DNA of 64,000 nt. It comes from DATARH01 sp963746885. Its GTDB lineage: Bacteria > Pseudomonadota > Alphaproteobacteria > ATCC43930 > CGMCC-115725. The notes under the pieces are model-generated. The model was not told the DNA's origin, searched no databases, and saw only the letters and a list, made by a program, of their open reading frames with translations. The first letter of the stretch is position 1. Each line of letters begins with the position of its first letter. Below, piece after piece: positions 49,201 to 58,533 of this stretch. The position numbers and the translations under genes are program-made. Where the stretch lies: positions 1-64,000 of the forward strand of contig CAVVDM010000017.1 in NCBI GenBank assembly GCA_963746885.1, given 5' to 3'.

Positions 49201-52200
49201 CCGGCGGCAATAACGGCGCCTGGGTTGGCGGGCTGGTCGGCGAAAACGACCCTAATGCGACGATTACCAATGCCTATGCGACCGGGAAGGTCAGCGGCGG
49301 CAGCGGCAGCCTCAACGATATCGGCGGGCTGGTCGGGTTCAATGCTGGCGTCATCACCAACACCTACGCCGCCGGCGCGGTCGTTGGCGGCGGCGGCGGC
49401 GCCAGCGTCGGCGGGCTGGTCGGGTTCAACGGCGGCACGGTCACAGACGGCTACTGGAACGAAGACCGCGCCGGCACCGGCAATATTGGCGTCGGGTTCG
49501 GCAGCAGCGCAGGGGTGAGCGGATTGAGCGCCGCCGGCATGTCACCGTTCGCGGCGACATCCTATGGCGGGTTCACGTTCACCAACACGGGGGGGACGCA
49601 GAACGCCTGGATCATCGTCGACAGCAACGGCACGTTGAACGGCAGCAGCGGCGGCACACTGCCGATGCTCGCCTTCGAGTTTTCGACGAAGATCCAGAAC
49701 GCGCATCAACTGCAATTGATGGCGGTCGACCTCGGCGATAGCTACACTCTGGCGCGCAATATCGATGCCTCGGCCACCGGGTCGAGCACCGGCGCCACGA
49801 CCGGAACCGACGTGTGGGGCCCGGGCGGCTTCGTCCCGGTCGGCGGCAACGCCGTCGGTGATTTCACCGGAGTCTTCAACGGCGCCGGCAACACGATTGC
49901 AAACCTGACCGTCAATGCCGACGGCGCCACCCCTGCCGACCAGTTTTATGCCGGGCTGTTCGGGCACAGTGCCGGGACGATCGAGAATGTCGGGTTGCTC
50001 GGCGGCTCGGTCACAAAAATCAATGGCGGCGGCGGCGACGGCATCGGCGCCCTGGTCGGCTACAATGACAGCAGCAACGGCACGGTCAGCAACTCCTACG
50101 CGACGACGGCGGTTGACTGCGCCAGCTGCAGCAATATCGGCGGCCTCGTCGGGTTTAACGACGGCACGCTAACCGACGCCTACGCCATGGGCGCGGTCCG
50201 GGGCGGCGGCAATGCCGGCGGCCTCGTCGGGTTCAATGGCAGTAGCATCATCGACGCTTACGCCACCGGCCCGGTCATCGGCATCGGCAATCTCGGCGGG
50301 CTGGTCGGGTCCAATGCCGGCACGATCACCGACGGCTATTACGACGCCGGCACAACCGGCCGGCCGCTCGGGACTCAGGCCGACGGCTCGGTCGGCGAAA
50401 CGACGGCGGCGCTGCAGGCCGCGCTCCCGACATTCGTAAACCCGGGCAACTGGGGCATCGTCCCCGGCGAGACCTACCCCTATCTCGCCTACCAGTTCCC
50501 GGGCAGCGCGCCGCAGGTCATCTCGGGCGTCGTCTACACCGGCAGCAACGAGAACAGCGCCGCGGCCGGCGCCGGCATTGCCGTGTCGGCACTGGTTGAC
50601 GGCAGCGCGGTCAACTCGGCTGAGACCGCCGGCACCGTCGCGACCGGAGCCAACGGCTATTACTACTATCTGCTCGCGCCGGGCACGATCCCCGCCGGCG
50701 GCAACGTGCTGACCTATGTCGATGGCGCGCTGCAGGGCGCCGCCCTCGTCGACCAGTCGACCGGCAACGCGAACGCTGCTGCGATCTACGCCAACACGCT
50801 GCACATCGTGACGCCGGCCGCGACGTATTCGACGGTGCAGTCCGATCTCGCCGCGGCCGTAGGGAACAGCGCGACGGCAGCCAATCTGGTCAACGGGCTG
50901 GCCAACCTGACGATCGACGCCGCCAGCTCCTTCACGATCGACCAGTCGATCTCTTATCCGAACGGCAGCGTGACGCTGAATTCGCCCGGGACAATTACCG
51001 AGACGACAGGCGGCGCCATTGATCCGACCTCGCTGCTGATCCTGTCGGTCGGTTCAGTGTCGCTGACCGGAGCGAATACGGTCGACCTGCTGGCGGCGCA
51101 GATTACCGGGCCGGGCTCGAGCCTCACCTTCAACGACACGGCGACGAACCTGGCGATCGATACGGTCGGCGGGGTGGCCGGGATCACGACCAACGGCGGC
51201 GCGGTAACGCTGTCGACCACCACCTCAGGCAACATCACGCTGAATCAGCCGATCGCGGCGGGAGCGGCGGGGGTAATGCTGAACTCGGCCGGCACGATCA
51301 GCGAGACCACGGGAGCCATCACCGCAGCGACACTGAGCGGCAATTCGGTCGGCGGGGCCAATTTCGGTCCCAATTTCGGCCAGGACAACAGCGTCGTTAA
51401 GTTCGGCCCGTTCAGCGACAGCGGCGGCGACATTACGCTGGTCAACGGACAAGACTTGACCGTGGTCGGCCCGCTGAACACGACCGGCAACCTCTTCCTG
51501 AGCGCCAACAGCAACAGCAAGGCGGACCTGACGCTGTCGAGCACGATCGCGGGAGCCGATGTCACGCTGTTCGCCAACGGCAACATCATCGAGACGGCGG
51601 GCGGCTCGATCACCGCGACCAATCTGGTTGCGACGACCCAGTTCGACACCGGCGGCGCGCTCACGCTCGACCAGCCCGCCAACGTCGTCACGGGCGACGT
51701 CACGCTGACGTCGGCGACCGCGGACACCGACCTCGGCATCACGCTCGCCGCCGGGGCGATCAGCTTTGACGACCAGAGCGGGTTCACAATCGCCAAGCTG
51801 ACAAACGGCGGCCCCAGCCCCACCGCATTGCCGTTCGAGATCGGCATCGCGACGGCCGGGTCCATCACGGCGGTGGCGGGCGGCGATCTCGCGATCGGCG
51901 CGACGGCTTCGGTGACGGGCGGCCCGGTTGCCCTGGCGACCACCGGGAACTTCGTCAACGCAGCTGGCTCGGCCGCGGTTTCGGCGGGAGCAGGCGACCG
52001 CTGGCTGATTTATTCGAAAGCCCCGGCCGGCGACACCTTCGGCAATTTGGATAGCGGCAACACCGCGGTTTGGAACGCGACTTTCGCAAGCTTGCCGCCG
52101 GCCAGCGTCAACCAAGCCGGCAACCGCTACATATTTGCGTTGCAGCCGACTCTGACCATCACCACCACCAATCTCGCCAAGACCTACGGCGACGACGACA

Positions 52201-55200
52201 CGGCGGCGGTCGCCAACGCCTTCAGTGTGAGCGGCCTGCAGGCGGGCGTCGCGGGCGCGTTCCTCAGCGACACGCCGGCCAGTGTCTATACCGGCACGCC
52301 GGCAGTCGTCTCCTTGGGTGCGCCGGCAACCGCAAATGTCGCCGGCAGCCCATATGCGATCACGGCGTCTACCGGCTCGCTTACGATAATCGACGGTTAT
52401 GTTGTGTCCTTCGCGAACCAGGGCAAGCTGACCGTGACCCCGGCGGCGTTGACCATCACCGCCTCCGACCAGAGCAAGATCTACGGCCAGACCCTGGCAC
52501 TCGGCACCACCGCGTTCGCCGCCAGCGGCCTGCAGAACGGCGACACGGTCGGCGGCGTGACCCTGGCCAGCGCCGGCGCGGCGGCCGATGCCGGGGTGGC
52601 CGGCTCGCCCTACCCGATCGTGCCCGCGAACGCCACCGGCGCCGGCTTCGACCCGGCCAACTACGCGATCACCTACGCCAACGGCAAGCTGACCGTGACC
52701 CCGGCGGCGTTGACCATCACCGCCTCCGACCAGAGCAAGATCTACGGCCAGACCCTGGCACTCGGCACCACCGCGTTCGCCGCCAGCGGCCTGCAGAACG
52801 GCGACACGGTCGGCGGCGTGACCCTGGCCAGCGCCGGCGCGGCGGCCGATGCCGGGGTGGCCGGCTCGCCCTACCCGATCGTGCCCGCGAACGCCACCGG
52901 CGCCGGCTTCGACCCGGCCAACTACGCGATCACCTTCGCCGACGGCAAGCTGACCGTGACGCCGGCGGCGTTGACCATCACCGCCTCCGACCAGAGCAAG
53001 ATCTACGGCCAGGCTCTCGCCCTCGGCACCACCGCGTTCGCCGCCAGCGGCCTGCAGAACGGCGACACGGTCGGCGGCGTGACCCTGGCCAGCGCCGGCG
53101 CGGCGGCCGATGCCGGGGTGGCCGGCTCGCCCTACCCGATCGTGCCCGCGAACGCCACCGGCGCCGGCTTCGACCCGGCCAACTACGCGATCACCTACGC
53201 CAACGGCAAGCTGACCGTGACGCCGGCGGCGTTGACCATCACCGCCTCCGACCAGAGCAAGATCTACGGCCAGACCCTGGCGCTCGGCACCACCGCGTTC
53301 GCCGCCAGCGGACTGCAGAACGGCGACACGGTCGGCGGCGTGACCCTGGCCAGCGCCGGCGCGGCGGCCGATGCCGGGGTGGCCGGCTCGCCCTACCCGA
53401 TCGTGCCCGCGAACGCCACCGGCGCCGGCTTCGACCCGGCCAACTATGCGATCACCTTCGCCAACGGCAAGCTGACCGTGACGCCGGCGGCGTTGACCAT
53501 CACCGCCTCCGACCAGAGCAAGATCTACGGCCAGACTCTGGCCCTCGGCACCACCGCGTTCGCCGCCAGCGGCCTGCAGAACGGCGACACGGTCGGCGGC
53601 GTGACCCTGGCCAGCGCCGGCGCGGCGGCCGATGCCGGGGTGGCCGGCTCGCCCTACCCGATCGTGCCCGCGAACGCCACCGGCGCCGGCTTCGACCCGG
53701 CCAACTACGCGATCACCTACGCCAACGGCAAGCTGACCGTGACCCCGGCGGCGTTGACCATCACCGCCTCCGACCAGAGCAAGATCTACGGCCAGACCCT
53801 GGCGCTCGGCACCACCGCGTTCGCCGCCAGCGGCCTGCAGAACGGCGACACGGTCGGCGGCGTGACCCTGGCCAGCGCCGGCGCGGCGGCCGATGCCGGG
53901 GTGGCCGGCTCGCCCTACCCGATCGTGCCCGCGAACGCCACCGGCGCCGGCTTCGACCCGGCCAACTACGCGATCACCTACGCCAACGGCAAGCTGACCG
54001 TGACGCCGGCCGCGTTGACGGCGGGGCTTATCGGCACGGTTGGCAAGGTCTACGACGACACGAACGCCGCGACCCGACTATCGCCGGGAAATTATATGCT
54101 GTTTGGGGTAGTGGGTGGCGACAACGTCGTGCTTAACGACCCCACCTCAGGCACCTACGCCACGGCCAATGTCGGCAGCGGCATCTCGGTCAGCGTTTCG
54201 GGGCTGGCGCTGAGCGGGAGCGGCGCCGGCAATTACATCCTGACGAGCGGCTCAGCGTCGGGAAATATCGGGACGATCAGCCCGGCACCGCTGACGGTCG
54301 CGGCGAGCAACCTGTTGCGCGGTTTTGGCGAGGCCAATCCGCCGCTGACCTACAGCGTGATCGCCGGCACGCTGTTCGGCGGCGACATGCTGACCGGCGC
54401 GCTGGCGACGACTGCGACGCAGGTCAGCGCCGGCGGGCTGTATCCGATCACTCGGGGGACGCTGGCGGCGCCGCCAGATTACGTTTTGACTTTTATCGCC
54501 GGCGCGCTGACCGTGCTGCCCCCCAGCGTCGGCACCGGCCCGACAACGTCCGTCCTGGCAACCCTCGTTCACGCGATCCAGCCGGTGCAGCCGGGCCAGT
54601 CGACCCAACAAAAGCCGGGATCGCCGGAGGACGTAGCCCTGGCGGCGATCGCAGCGTCGCGGGCCGGTTCCTGCAACGCTTCAAGCCCGCCGCCGGCGCT
54701 ATTCGTGGTGCTGCCGAGCGCAACCGGCAAGAAGATCGGCGGGATCGTCGTCACCAATGGCAAGACCGAAACGGTTCTCGATCAGTCCTTCGCTGCTGCC
54801 GAAACACGCGGCGGCGCTTTGCGGCCGTGTCAGGTGTCGAAAACCGCGATTGATGCGACGTTCCGGCGGGCTGTGATGGCGCGGCCGATGCTGCCGCATC
54901 ATTTCCGCCTCTATTTGACCGCCGACCACGGTCAGCTAACCCCCGAGTCGCTGCTCCAGTATCGCGCAGCGCTCGCCGATATCGCTCGGCGGCGGGCGTA
55001 TCAGGTCGAGGTGATCGGCTACACCGATAGCCTCGGCACCCTCGCCGACGACCGGCGCCGCTCGCTGGCAGAGGCGTCGGCGATCCGCAACCGTCTGATT
55101 CAAGACAAGATTGACCCGGGCAAGATCACGATCACGGGCCGCGGCAAACTCGACCCCCTGATCCCGACCGCCGACCAGGTTGCAGCGCCACGCAACCGGC

Positions 55201-55223
55201 GGATTGAGATCTGGGTCCGCTGA
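46218..55223 (+). CDS. Giant TpsA filamentous-hemagglutinin-type exoprotein with MBG repeats and OmpA-like C-terminus
   Basis: Intact 3001-residue surface or secreted protein. Extended basic signal region with cleavage near ARA-Q at residue 43; TPS secretion domain about 44-300 (VVNWNGFSIGQPNSVTFAQP, FLVNPNGIAL). Beta-helix with GLUG-type repeats about 600-1375 (VGGLVG…NAYATGAVSGG). MBG/YDG-type beta domains about 1975-2760, including six nearly identical 87-residue units at 2078-2599. The last 108 residues (about 2893-3001) form an OmpA-like domain: VEVIGYTDSLGTLADDRRRSLAEASAIRNRL … ITGRGKLDPL … RNRRIEIWV. Its ATG overlaps the tpsB stop, so the pair is coupled. Likely role is adhesion or biofilm. 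An OmpA-like end on a TpsA is unusual and may tether the protein. Confidence 0.9.
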   Translation: MAAAGSFCKTRRARPRVPPSASRAAVTILVAIAIWVGHGVARAQSVLPNGGQVVAGSATIGAPVGGALAVTQTSNRAVVNWNGFSIGQPNSVTFAQPSSSAAILNRVTGATPSTIAGQLSANGQVFLVNPNGIALTKTGAVAVGGGFVASTLAIANSDFMAGNLAFSGNGASAAVTNAGTITAGPGGFAALIGGTAGNSGIIQVPLGKVALGSGERATLDLNGDGFMQIAAPTSATTAQGQALVSNSGQIAAPGGTVMLQAATVATAIRDAVNMSGVVAANSVSGHNGAIVLGAGPGGTTEVTGKLDVSAPVSGSVNGGAVTVSGAQVSVGGNAVIDARGARGGAVLVGVTAPGGIGKAAQTTIAPGAQILASGNPAMAGSGGHIETSGDQVSFGGAVIDAGNGGSWLLDPTDLTIDAAAAASINTSLGNGTNVTQQTSASGSGGAGDINLDAALAWSTSATLTLSAYNNINIASTITISGAGKLVLTTDNASANPNAALNFEMGQGNALFTGGAGSGAGLTINGADYTLLYDMTGVESMNNASVHFALAVPIANAGSFGSVPVPSFAGTFNGLGNTIANLTINDSTDANVGLFGQNSGSIANFGLVGGLVAGGGNAEVGALAGLNTGTLTNVYTTTAISGGNSADVGGLVGRLDGGTISSAYATGMVSGASGASVGGLVGHDDGGAITNAYATGAVSGGSGSLVGGLVGQGDGGSITDVYATGAVSGGSGAKLGGLVGNNSATISNGYWDTTTTGTNAGVGGGNGTTTGLSTAQLSAGLPTGFLPSVWGNANNQTTPYLLANPGPVYVGSDAFLSTLITTPAQLQAINDNLSGDYALANDLDMTGVLFDPIGAASGFSGTFDGLGNAIANLTINDGSDTNVGLFGQLSAGGMIKNVGLIGGSVIDPASVPNVGELVGLNTGTITNAFATGTVIAANAGPSSGVGGLVGLNNPGGTITNSYATGVVVGGDGVNIGGLVGINQSTISNAYATGAVTGGNNGAWVGGLVGENDPNATITNAYATGKVSGGSGSLNDIGGLVGFNAGVITNTYAAGAVVGGGGGASVGGLVGFNGGTVTDGYWNEDRAGTGNIGVGFGSSAGVSGLSAAGMSPFAATSYGGFTFTNTGGTQNAWIIVDSNGTLNGSSGGTLPMLAFEFSTKIQNAHQLQLMAVDLGDSYTLARNIDASATGSSTGATTGTDVWGPGGFVPVGGNAVGDFTGVFNGAGNTIANLTVNADGATPADQFYAGLFGHSAGTIENVGLLGGSVTKINGGGGDGIGALVGYNDSSNGTVSNSYATTAVDCASCSNIGGLVGFNDGTLTDAYAMGAVRGGGNAGGLVGFNGSSIIDAYATGPVIGIGNLGGLVGSNAGTITDGYYDAGTTGRPLGTQADGSVGETTAALQAALPTFVNPGNWGIVPGETYPYLAYQFPGSAPQVISGVVYTGSNENSAAAGAGIAVSALVDGSAVNSAETAGTVATGANGYYYYLLAPGTIPAGGNVLTYVDGALQGAALVDQSTGNANAAAIYANTLHIVTPAATYSTVQSDLAAAVGNSATAANLVNGLANLTIDAASSFTIDQSISYPNGSVTLNSPGTITETTGGAIDPTSLLILSVGSVSLTGANTVDLLAAQITGPGSSLTFNDTATNLAIDTVGGVAGITTNGGAVTLSTTTSGNITLNQPIAAGAAGVMLNSAGTISETTGAITAATLSGNSVGGANFGPNFGQDNSVVKFGPFSDSGGDITLVNGQDLTVVGPLNTTGNLFLSANSNSKADLTLSSTIAGADVTLFANGNIIETAGGSITATNLVATTQFDTGGALTLDQPANVVTGDVTLTSATADTDLGITLAAGAISFDDQSGFTIAKLTNGGPSPTALPFEIGIATAGSITAVAGGDLAIGATASVTGGPVALATTGNFVNAAGSAAVSAGAGDRWLIYSKAPAGDTFGNLDSGNTAVWNATFASLPPASVNQAGNRYIFALQPTLTITTTNLAKTYGDDDTAAVANAFSVSGLQAGVAGAFLSDTPASVYTGTPAVVSLGAPATANVAGSPYAITASTGSLTIIDGYVVSFANQGKLTVTPAALTITASDQSKIYGQTLALGTTAFAASGLQNGDTVGGVTLASAGAAADAGVAGSPYPIVPANATGAGFDPANYAITYANGKLTVTPAALTITASDQSKIYGQTLALGTTAFAASGLQNGDTVGGVTLASAGAAADAGVAGSPYPIVPANATGAGFDPANYAITFADGKLTVTPAALTITASDQSKIYGQALALGTTAFAASGLQNGDTVGGVTLASAGAAADAGVAGSPYPIVPANATGAGFDPANYAITYANGKLTVTPAALTITASDQSKIYGQTLALGTTAFAASGLQNGDTVGGVTLASAGAAADAGVAGSPYPIVPANATGAGFDPANYAITFANGKLTVTPAALTITASDQSKIYGQTLALGTTAFAASGLQNGDTVGGVTLASAGAAADAGVAGSPYPIVPANATGAGFDPANYAITYANGKLTVTPAALTITASDQSKIYGQTLALGTTAFAASGLQNGDTVGGVTLASAGAAADAGVAGSPYPIVPANATGAGFDPANYAITYANGKLTVTPAALTAGLIGTVGKVYDDTNAATRLSPGNYMLFGVVGGDNVVLNDPTSGTYATANVGSGISVSVSGLALSGSGAGNYILTSGSASGNIGTISPAPLTVAASNLLRGFGEANPPLTYSVIAGTLFGGDMLTGALATTATQVSAGGLYPITRGTLAAPPDYVLTFIAGALTVLPPSVGTGPTTSVLATLVHAIQPVQPGQSTQQKPGSPEDVALAAIAASRAGSCNASSPPPALFVVLPSATGKKIGGIVVTNGKTETVLDQSFAAAETRGGALRPCQVSKTAIDATFRRAVMARPMLPHHFRLYLTADHGQLTPESLLQYRAALADIARRRAYQVEVIGYTDSLGTLADDRRRSLAEASAIRNRLIQDKIDPGKITITGRGKLDPLIPTADQVAAPRNRRIEIWVR
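48000..50340 (+). repeat. GLUG-type degenerate repeat region in the TpsA gene
   Basis: Encodes many copies of a motif of about 25 residues with the pattern GGLVG-x-N-x-G-x-ITNAYATGAVSGG. Copies differ, unlike the later 261-bp repeats, so these are old. Probably coils of a beta-helix. Confidence 0.75.
52449..54014 (+). repeat. Six tandem 261-bp repeats (MBG units) in the TpsA gene
   Basis: Units begin at 52449, 52710, 52971, 53232, 53493 and 53754, each exactly 261 bp (87 codons), each starting TTGACCATCACCGCCTCC. They differ at only a few silent or conservative sites, such as ACCCTGGCACTC, GCTCTCGCCCTC and ACTCTGGCCCTC at the same place. The seventh start, at 54015, diverges at once. Near-identity at DNA level implies recent duplication or gene conversion. 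Confidence 0.95.
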
Positions 55224-55255
55224 TCTGGCCGGCATCAGATGCGCGCCATATCTTT

Positions 55256-55490
55256 CTGGGCATGCGGGCCTATCACGTCGAGTTCCACATGCGAAGCCGC
55301 CTGGCGCCGATCCTCTGCGACGACCATGATCGCGCCGCTGCTGCCGCCAACCGCCCATCGATCGTCGCCCCCGCCGCACCATCCCCGGCGGCGCAGCACA
55401 AAGTAGCGACCCGCCACAGCGATGACGGCCTGCCGGTGCACAGCTTTCTCGGCCTGCTCAGCGACCTGGCCACCCTTTGCCTCTTTAGAC
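55256..55490 (+). mobile_element. IS1634-family transposase C-terminal remnant
   Basis: The + strand reads MRAYHVEFHMRSRLAPILCDDHDRAAA, then RPSIVAPAAPSPAAQHK and DDGLPVHSFLGLLSDLATLC, the C-terminal block of IS1634-type transposases. Everything upstream of it is missing; the fragment starts about 30 bp after the TpsA stop. Confidence 0.7.
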
Positions 55491-55511
55491 GGAACTTTTC
55501 ATTATTGAGCC

Positions 55512-56085
55512 CTATAAGCGATTGATTTTGTCCGAGAGCGGGTTGTTTTCGGCGGCCTGCGCGGTGCGTTGCAGCAGGGACATCGGTCGAGGCTTTTGGC
55601 AAGCGCGACGGTGAGGCGTCGACGCATTGTGGCGATCGGGTTCGGGATATGCCGCTCGGGCCGGATCGGCGGCGCCTCGGGGTCGGTAATCGCCGGGAAC
55701 GGCAGGTTTCTGGAGGATCGCGGCGGCACCCGGTCCTGAGGGGGGAATCGCCTCCCGCTCGGAGATCAGGAAGCCGTAGGCGGCGGCACAGAGTGGCGTG
55801 ATGGTGGAAGCCGCGCCAGCCGCGGCCCTCGTAATGGCCAAGGCCGAGTTCCTGCTTGAGTTCCTGGTAATCGCGCTCGATCCGCCAGCGCAGCTTGGTG
55901 AGATCGACCAGGCGTTCGAACGGGGTGTCATCAGGGAGGTCGGCGAACCAGTACTTGGTCGGTTCCCTCTCGTCCGGCGGCCGTTCGATCAGCAGCCATT
56001 CTTCGGGGCGCGGCTCGGCCAAGGCTTGGTCGCGGTGGGCGGCGCGCACCCGCACCCTGGCAAAACGCGCAACGGCAACGCCCGG
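55512..56085 (-). mobile_element. IS701-family transposase C-terminal remnant (frameshifted)
   Basis: From about 56085 the minus strand encodes AEPRPEEWLLIERPPDEREPTKYWFADLP, KLRWRIERDYQELKQELGLGHYEGRGWRGFHHHATLC and, after a frame change near 55790, AAYGFLISEREAIPPSGPGAAAILQKP to a stop at 55512. This is the C-terminal third of an IS701-type DDE transposase. The N-terminal part is missing, so the element is dead. Confidence 0.75.
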
Positions 56086-56136
56086 TCAGCGACTTTCTGA
56101 CTCAGTAAGACTAGGACCCACCACCGGAGAAATCGC

Positions 56137-57257
56137 CATGTCCTATCCATTCTCGCCTACGCGGATCACTTTTAACGGCTTCGGTCGCGACGACAGACTT
56201 GCCCACTGGGTGAGGTTTCGCACGGACGCACCTGACAACCGATTTTTCATGTCGCCGCTGCCGATTTAAATACGGGAGCATTTGAGCTATGGCGGCGCCT
56301 CGCCGAGCTTGGGGTCATTCTAGACCAAGCCGATAAGAGCAAATTTCTGAAAAAATTGAAGGAGCGCTCCCGTAATCATGGCATCACCTTTAAGGTGGTG
56401 CATGTGCCTGGGTAGAGACCGATGGGCTATGTTATTCAAACCCAGGTCTTGGCGCTCTGTCGTGCCTGATCGAGCGTGATTTCGCCGATCTCGATCTCCG
56501 CAAGTACTGCGTGAGCGGTACTCTGGAGCAATGGCAGGATCAGGTTCTTTCGCTGTGTGTCGGCAACTCCCGACTGATGTTTGCTGTCATGTGTGCCCTC
56601 GCCGGGCCGTTACTTGAAATCCTAGGTATCCCCGGCTTCGGCGTTCAGTTTTATGGCGATTCGTCAATTGGCAAGACGATTATCCTTATAGTTGGAGGGT
56701 CAATCTGGGGATGTCGCGTTGGCACCAGCGCCCATTTCGGCTTTACCGAGAGCTGGGCGACTACCCCGGAGGGAGTAGAGCGTTATGGCGCGATCCATAA
56801 CGATGGGTTCTTGTTGCTCGAGGACGCTCAGAAGGTTGGTTATGATCGTGACATTGGGAAGCTGGTTTCGACTTTCATCATGCGTTTGGCTGACGGCGTA
56901 ACCAAGAATCGCTTGCTGACCGTCGGTGCTGGTGGCGATTGGCGTGTGGTTTATTTCGGCTCAAGCAACCCGCCGTTAACCAAAATCTTCTCCGCCGCGG
57001 GCTTGGAGTTCGACGACGCATACCGCGTCCGCTTCCCCGATATTCCAGGCGACGCCGGTTGTGGCCTGGGGGTGTTTGAAGACATCCACGGTCGGGAAGG
57101 TGCCGCGACATTCGCCAAAGAGCTGCGCGCCCGGGCGTGTCCAGACTTCGGCGCTGCCAGCCAGGCGTTGCTGGAGCGGTTGGCTCATGATCGGCATCAC
57201 CGCTTCGGTTGGCTGGTTGCTGCGCCGCGCCGCGCCATGGCGCGCTATCGCTCGCTA
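56137..57257 (+). pseudogene. DUF927-domain ATPase fragment
   Basis: The best part starts near 56470 (FADLDLRKYCVSGTLEQWQDQVLSLCVGNSRLMFAVMCALAGPLLEIL) and carries a Walker A GDSSIGKT near 56655, with TTPEGVERYGAIHNDGFLLLEDAQKV and FGSSNPP. This is the DUF927 domain found in helicase/primase-like proteins of plasmids, phages and islands. Upstream pieces (from 56137, FSPTRITFNGFGRDD, and WRRLAELGVILDQADKSKF) may be its broken N-terminus. The gene is cut at 57257 by an IS256-type fragment read from the opposite strand, so the protein would end in foreign residues. Confidence 0.6.
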
Positions 57258-57519
57258 GCTCCAGTCGGTTCCGCTGCCGACGGTCGCATCATCGAAGCCG
57301 ACCTTCCCCTTGGTCTTCCCCCGGCGGTGACCCGCCTTGTCTTCGGCTCGGCCATAGCGCGGGCCGCACAGCCGCGCTGCATCCTCCTCCATCATGGTGG
57401 CCAGGGTGGCGATGCCTGCCGTCAGGCAGAAGCGCTCGACGCTCGCTCCAACCTCCCGCCAAGCCTCTTCGTCGATTGCCACCGGGATGACGGCGGACCG
57501 ATGTGGTAGATTCCTTCAT
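57258..57519 (-). mobile_element. IS256-family transposase N-terminal remnant
   Basis: On the minus strand, MKESTTSVRRHP… shifts frame near 57482 into AIDEEAWREVGASVERFCLTAGIATLATMMEEDAARLCGPRYGRAEDKAGHRRGKTKGKVGF, the N-terminus of IS256/mutator-type transposases. The remainder of the gene is lost at the DUF927 junction. Confidence 0.65.
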
Positions 57520-57710
57520 GGCGTTGCTCTCCTGCGTGGATTCAGCACCCCGAGCCTACTGGCTCAAGGTGAGCAACGCCTGCCTCCCTAATTCAACATC
57601 GACCGGGACATCCCCGCGTTCATGTGCGGACGCGCCCACAGATCCCATGAGGGCGAGCGGTGGGCAATTATTGTGTCCGCCGGTGAGCACTCTCTGGAGG
57701 ATCCGCGGTC

Positions 57711-58428
57711 ATGGCACAGACGTCAGAAACACTTTCCCATCCGATCGCCCTCGATTACGAAAGCACGCGCGTGCTGGCGATCGAGCTGAGCAATACCAGT
57801 TGGGTTCTCGTGGCCCAGGTCCCTGGTCTGGCGCGGGTCAAAGCGAAACAAACAATTGAGCCGACGGCCGAGGCGCTGCTGGCAGCCATTGATGGCTACC
57901 GTCGTCGAGCCAGGGGGCCAGGCGAACGGTCGAACGGGTGGTCGCCACCTACGAGGCCAGTTGGTCGGGGTTCTGGTTGGCGCGCTGGTTGGCCCGGCGG
58001 GGTGTCGAGACGCATGGCTTCGGGGTGAGCCACGCGTGTGCTCAATGGTGCCAATCCCCGACGAAGCCGACGAAGATGAGCGCCGGCGCGTCCGGGAGCG
58101 GGAGGACCTGGTGACTGAGCGGGTCCGCCTCGTCAATCGTATTGGCGCCGTGCTGGCGACACTGGGGTGCGTGACTACGATGCTCGACCGCCTGTGTTGG
58201 TTTGCGCGCAGATCGCCGAACTGGAGCGAGAGCGCGACGCGCTGCTCGATGAGGAGGCTCCCGGCAAAGCGGAGGAAATGATCCAACAACTCGCCGGGCT
58301 ACGCGGCATCGGTGTGCAGAGCGCCACCGTTCTTGTCCGGAAGGCGTTCGTGCGCGAATTCGCCAACGGCAAGGCGCTCTTGCGCCGGGCTCACGGCCAC
58401 ACCGTTCAGCAGCGGGGGGACGGAGTGC
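57711..58428 (+). mobile_element. IS110-family transposase, internally deleted and frameshifted
   Basis: From the ATG at 57711 the N-terminus reads TRVLAIELSNTSWVLVAQVPGLARVKAKQ, the RuvC-like start of IS110 transposases. After frame changes, fragments LRGEPRVCSMVPIPDEADEDERR, ERDALLDEEAPGKAEEMIQQLAGLRGIGVQSATVLVRKAFVREFANGKAL and GLTATPFSSGGTE follow. The helical linker and the serine-containing C-terminal domain are partly or wholly missing. The remnant joins directly to a RecD2-like fragment at 58429. Confidence 0.75.
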
Positions 58429-58533
58429 GAAACCGCGGTGGCGCGGATCGTCGGGCTGGTGAAGACGCGCATCCCGCAGCGCTTCGGCCTCGACCCCATC
58501 CGCGACATCCAAGTGCTGTGCCCGATGCCTCAA
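58429..58533 (+). pseudogene. RecD2-like helicase fragment
   Basis: Thirty-odd residues, ETAVARIVGLVKTRIPQRFG followed by LDPIRDIQVLCPM, match the linker between helicase domains in RecD2-type ATP-dependent helicases. Nothing before or after belongs to such a gene, so it is a relic joined to the IS110 remnant. Confidence 0.5.

Noticed and set aside
48000..54014. The repeats in 48-54 kb as a CRISPR array
   Set aside because: The repeats are in frame, 75-261 bp long and protein-coding; there are no short palindromic repeats with unique spacers and no cas genes.
52070..54136. A 688-codon open frame on the + strand inside the TpsA gene, rich in Arg and His
   Set aside because: It is the second frame of the six 261-bp repeats. 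Absence of stops follows from repetition of a GC-rich unit; there is no start site or recognisable domain.
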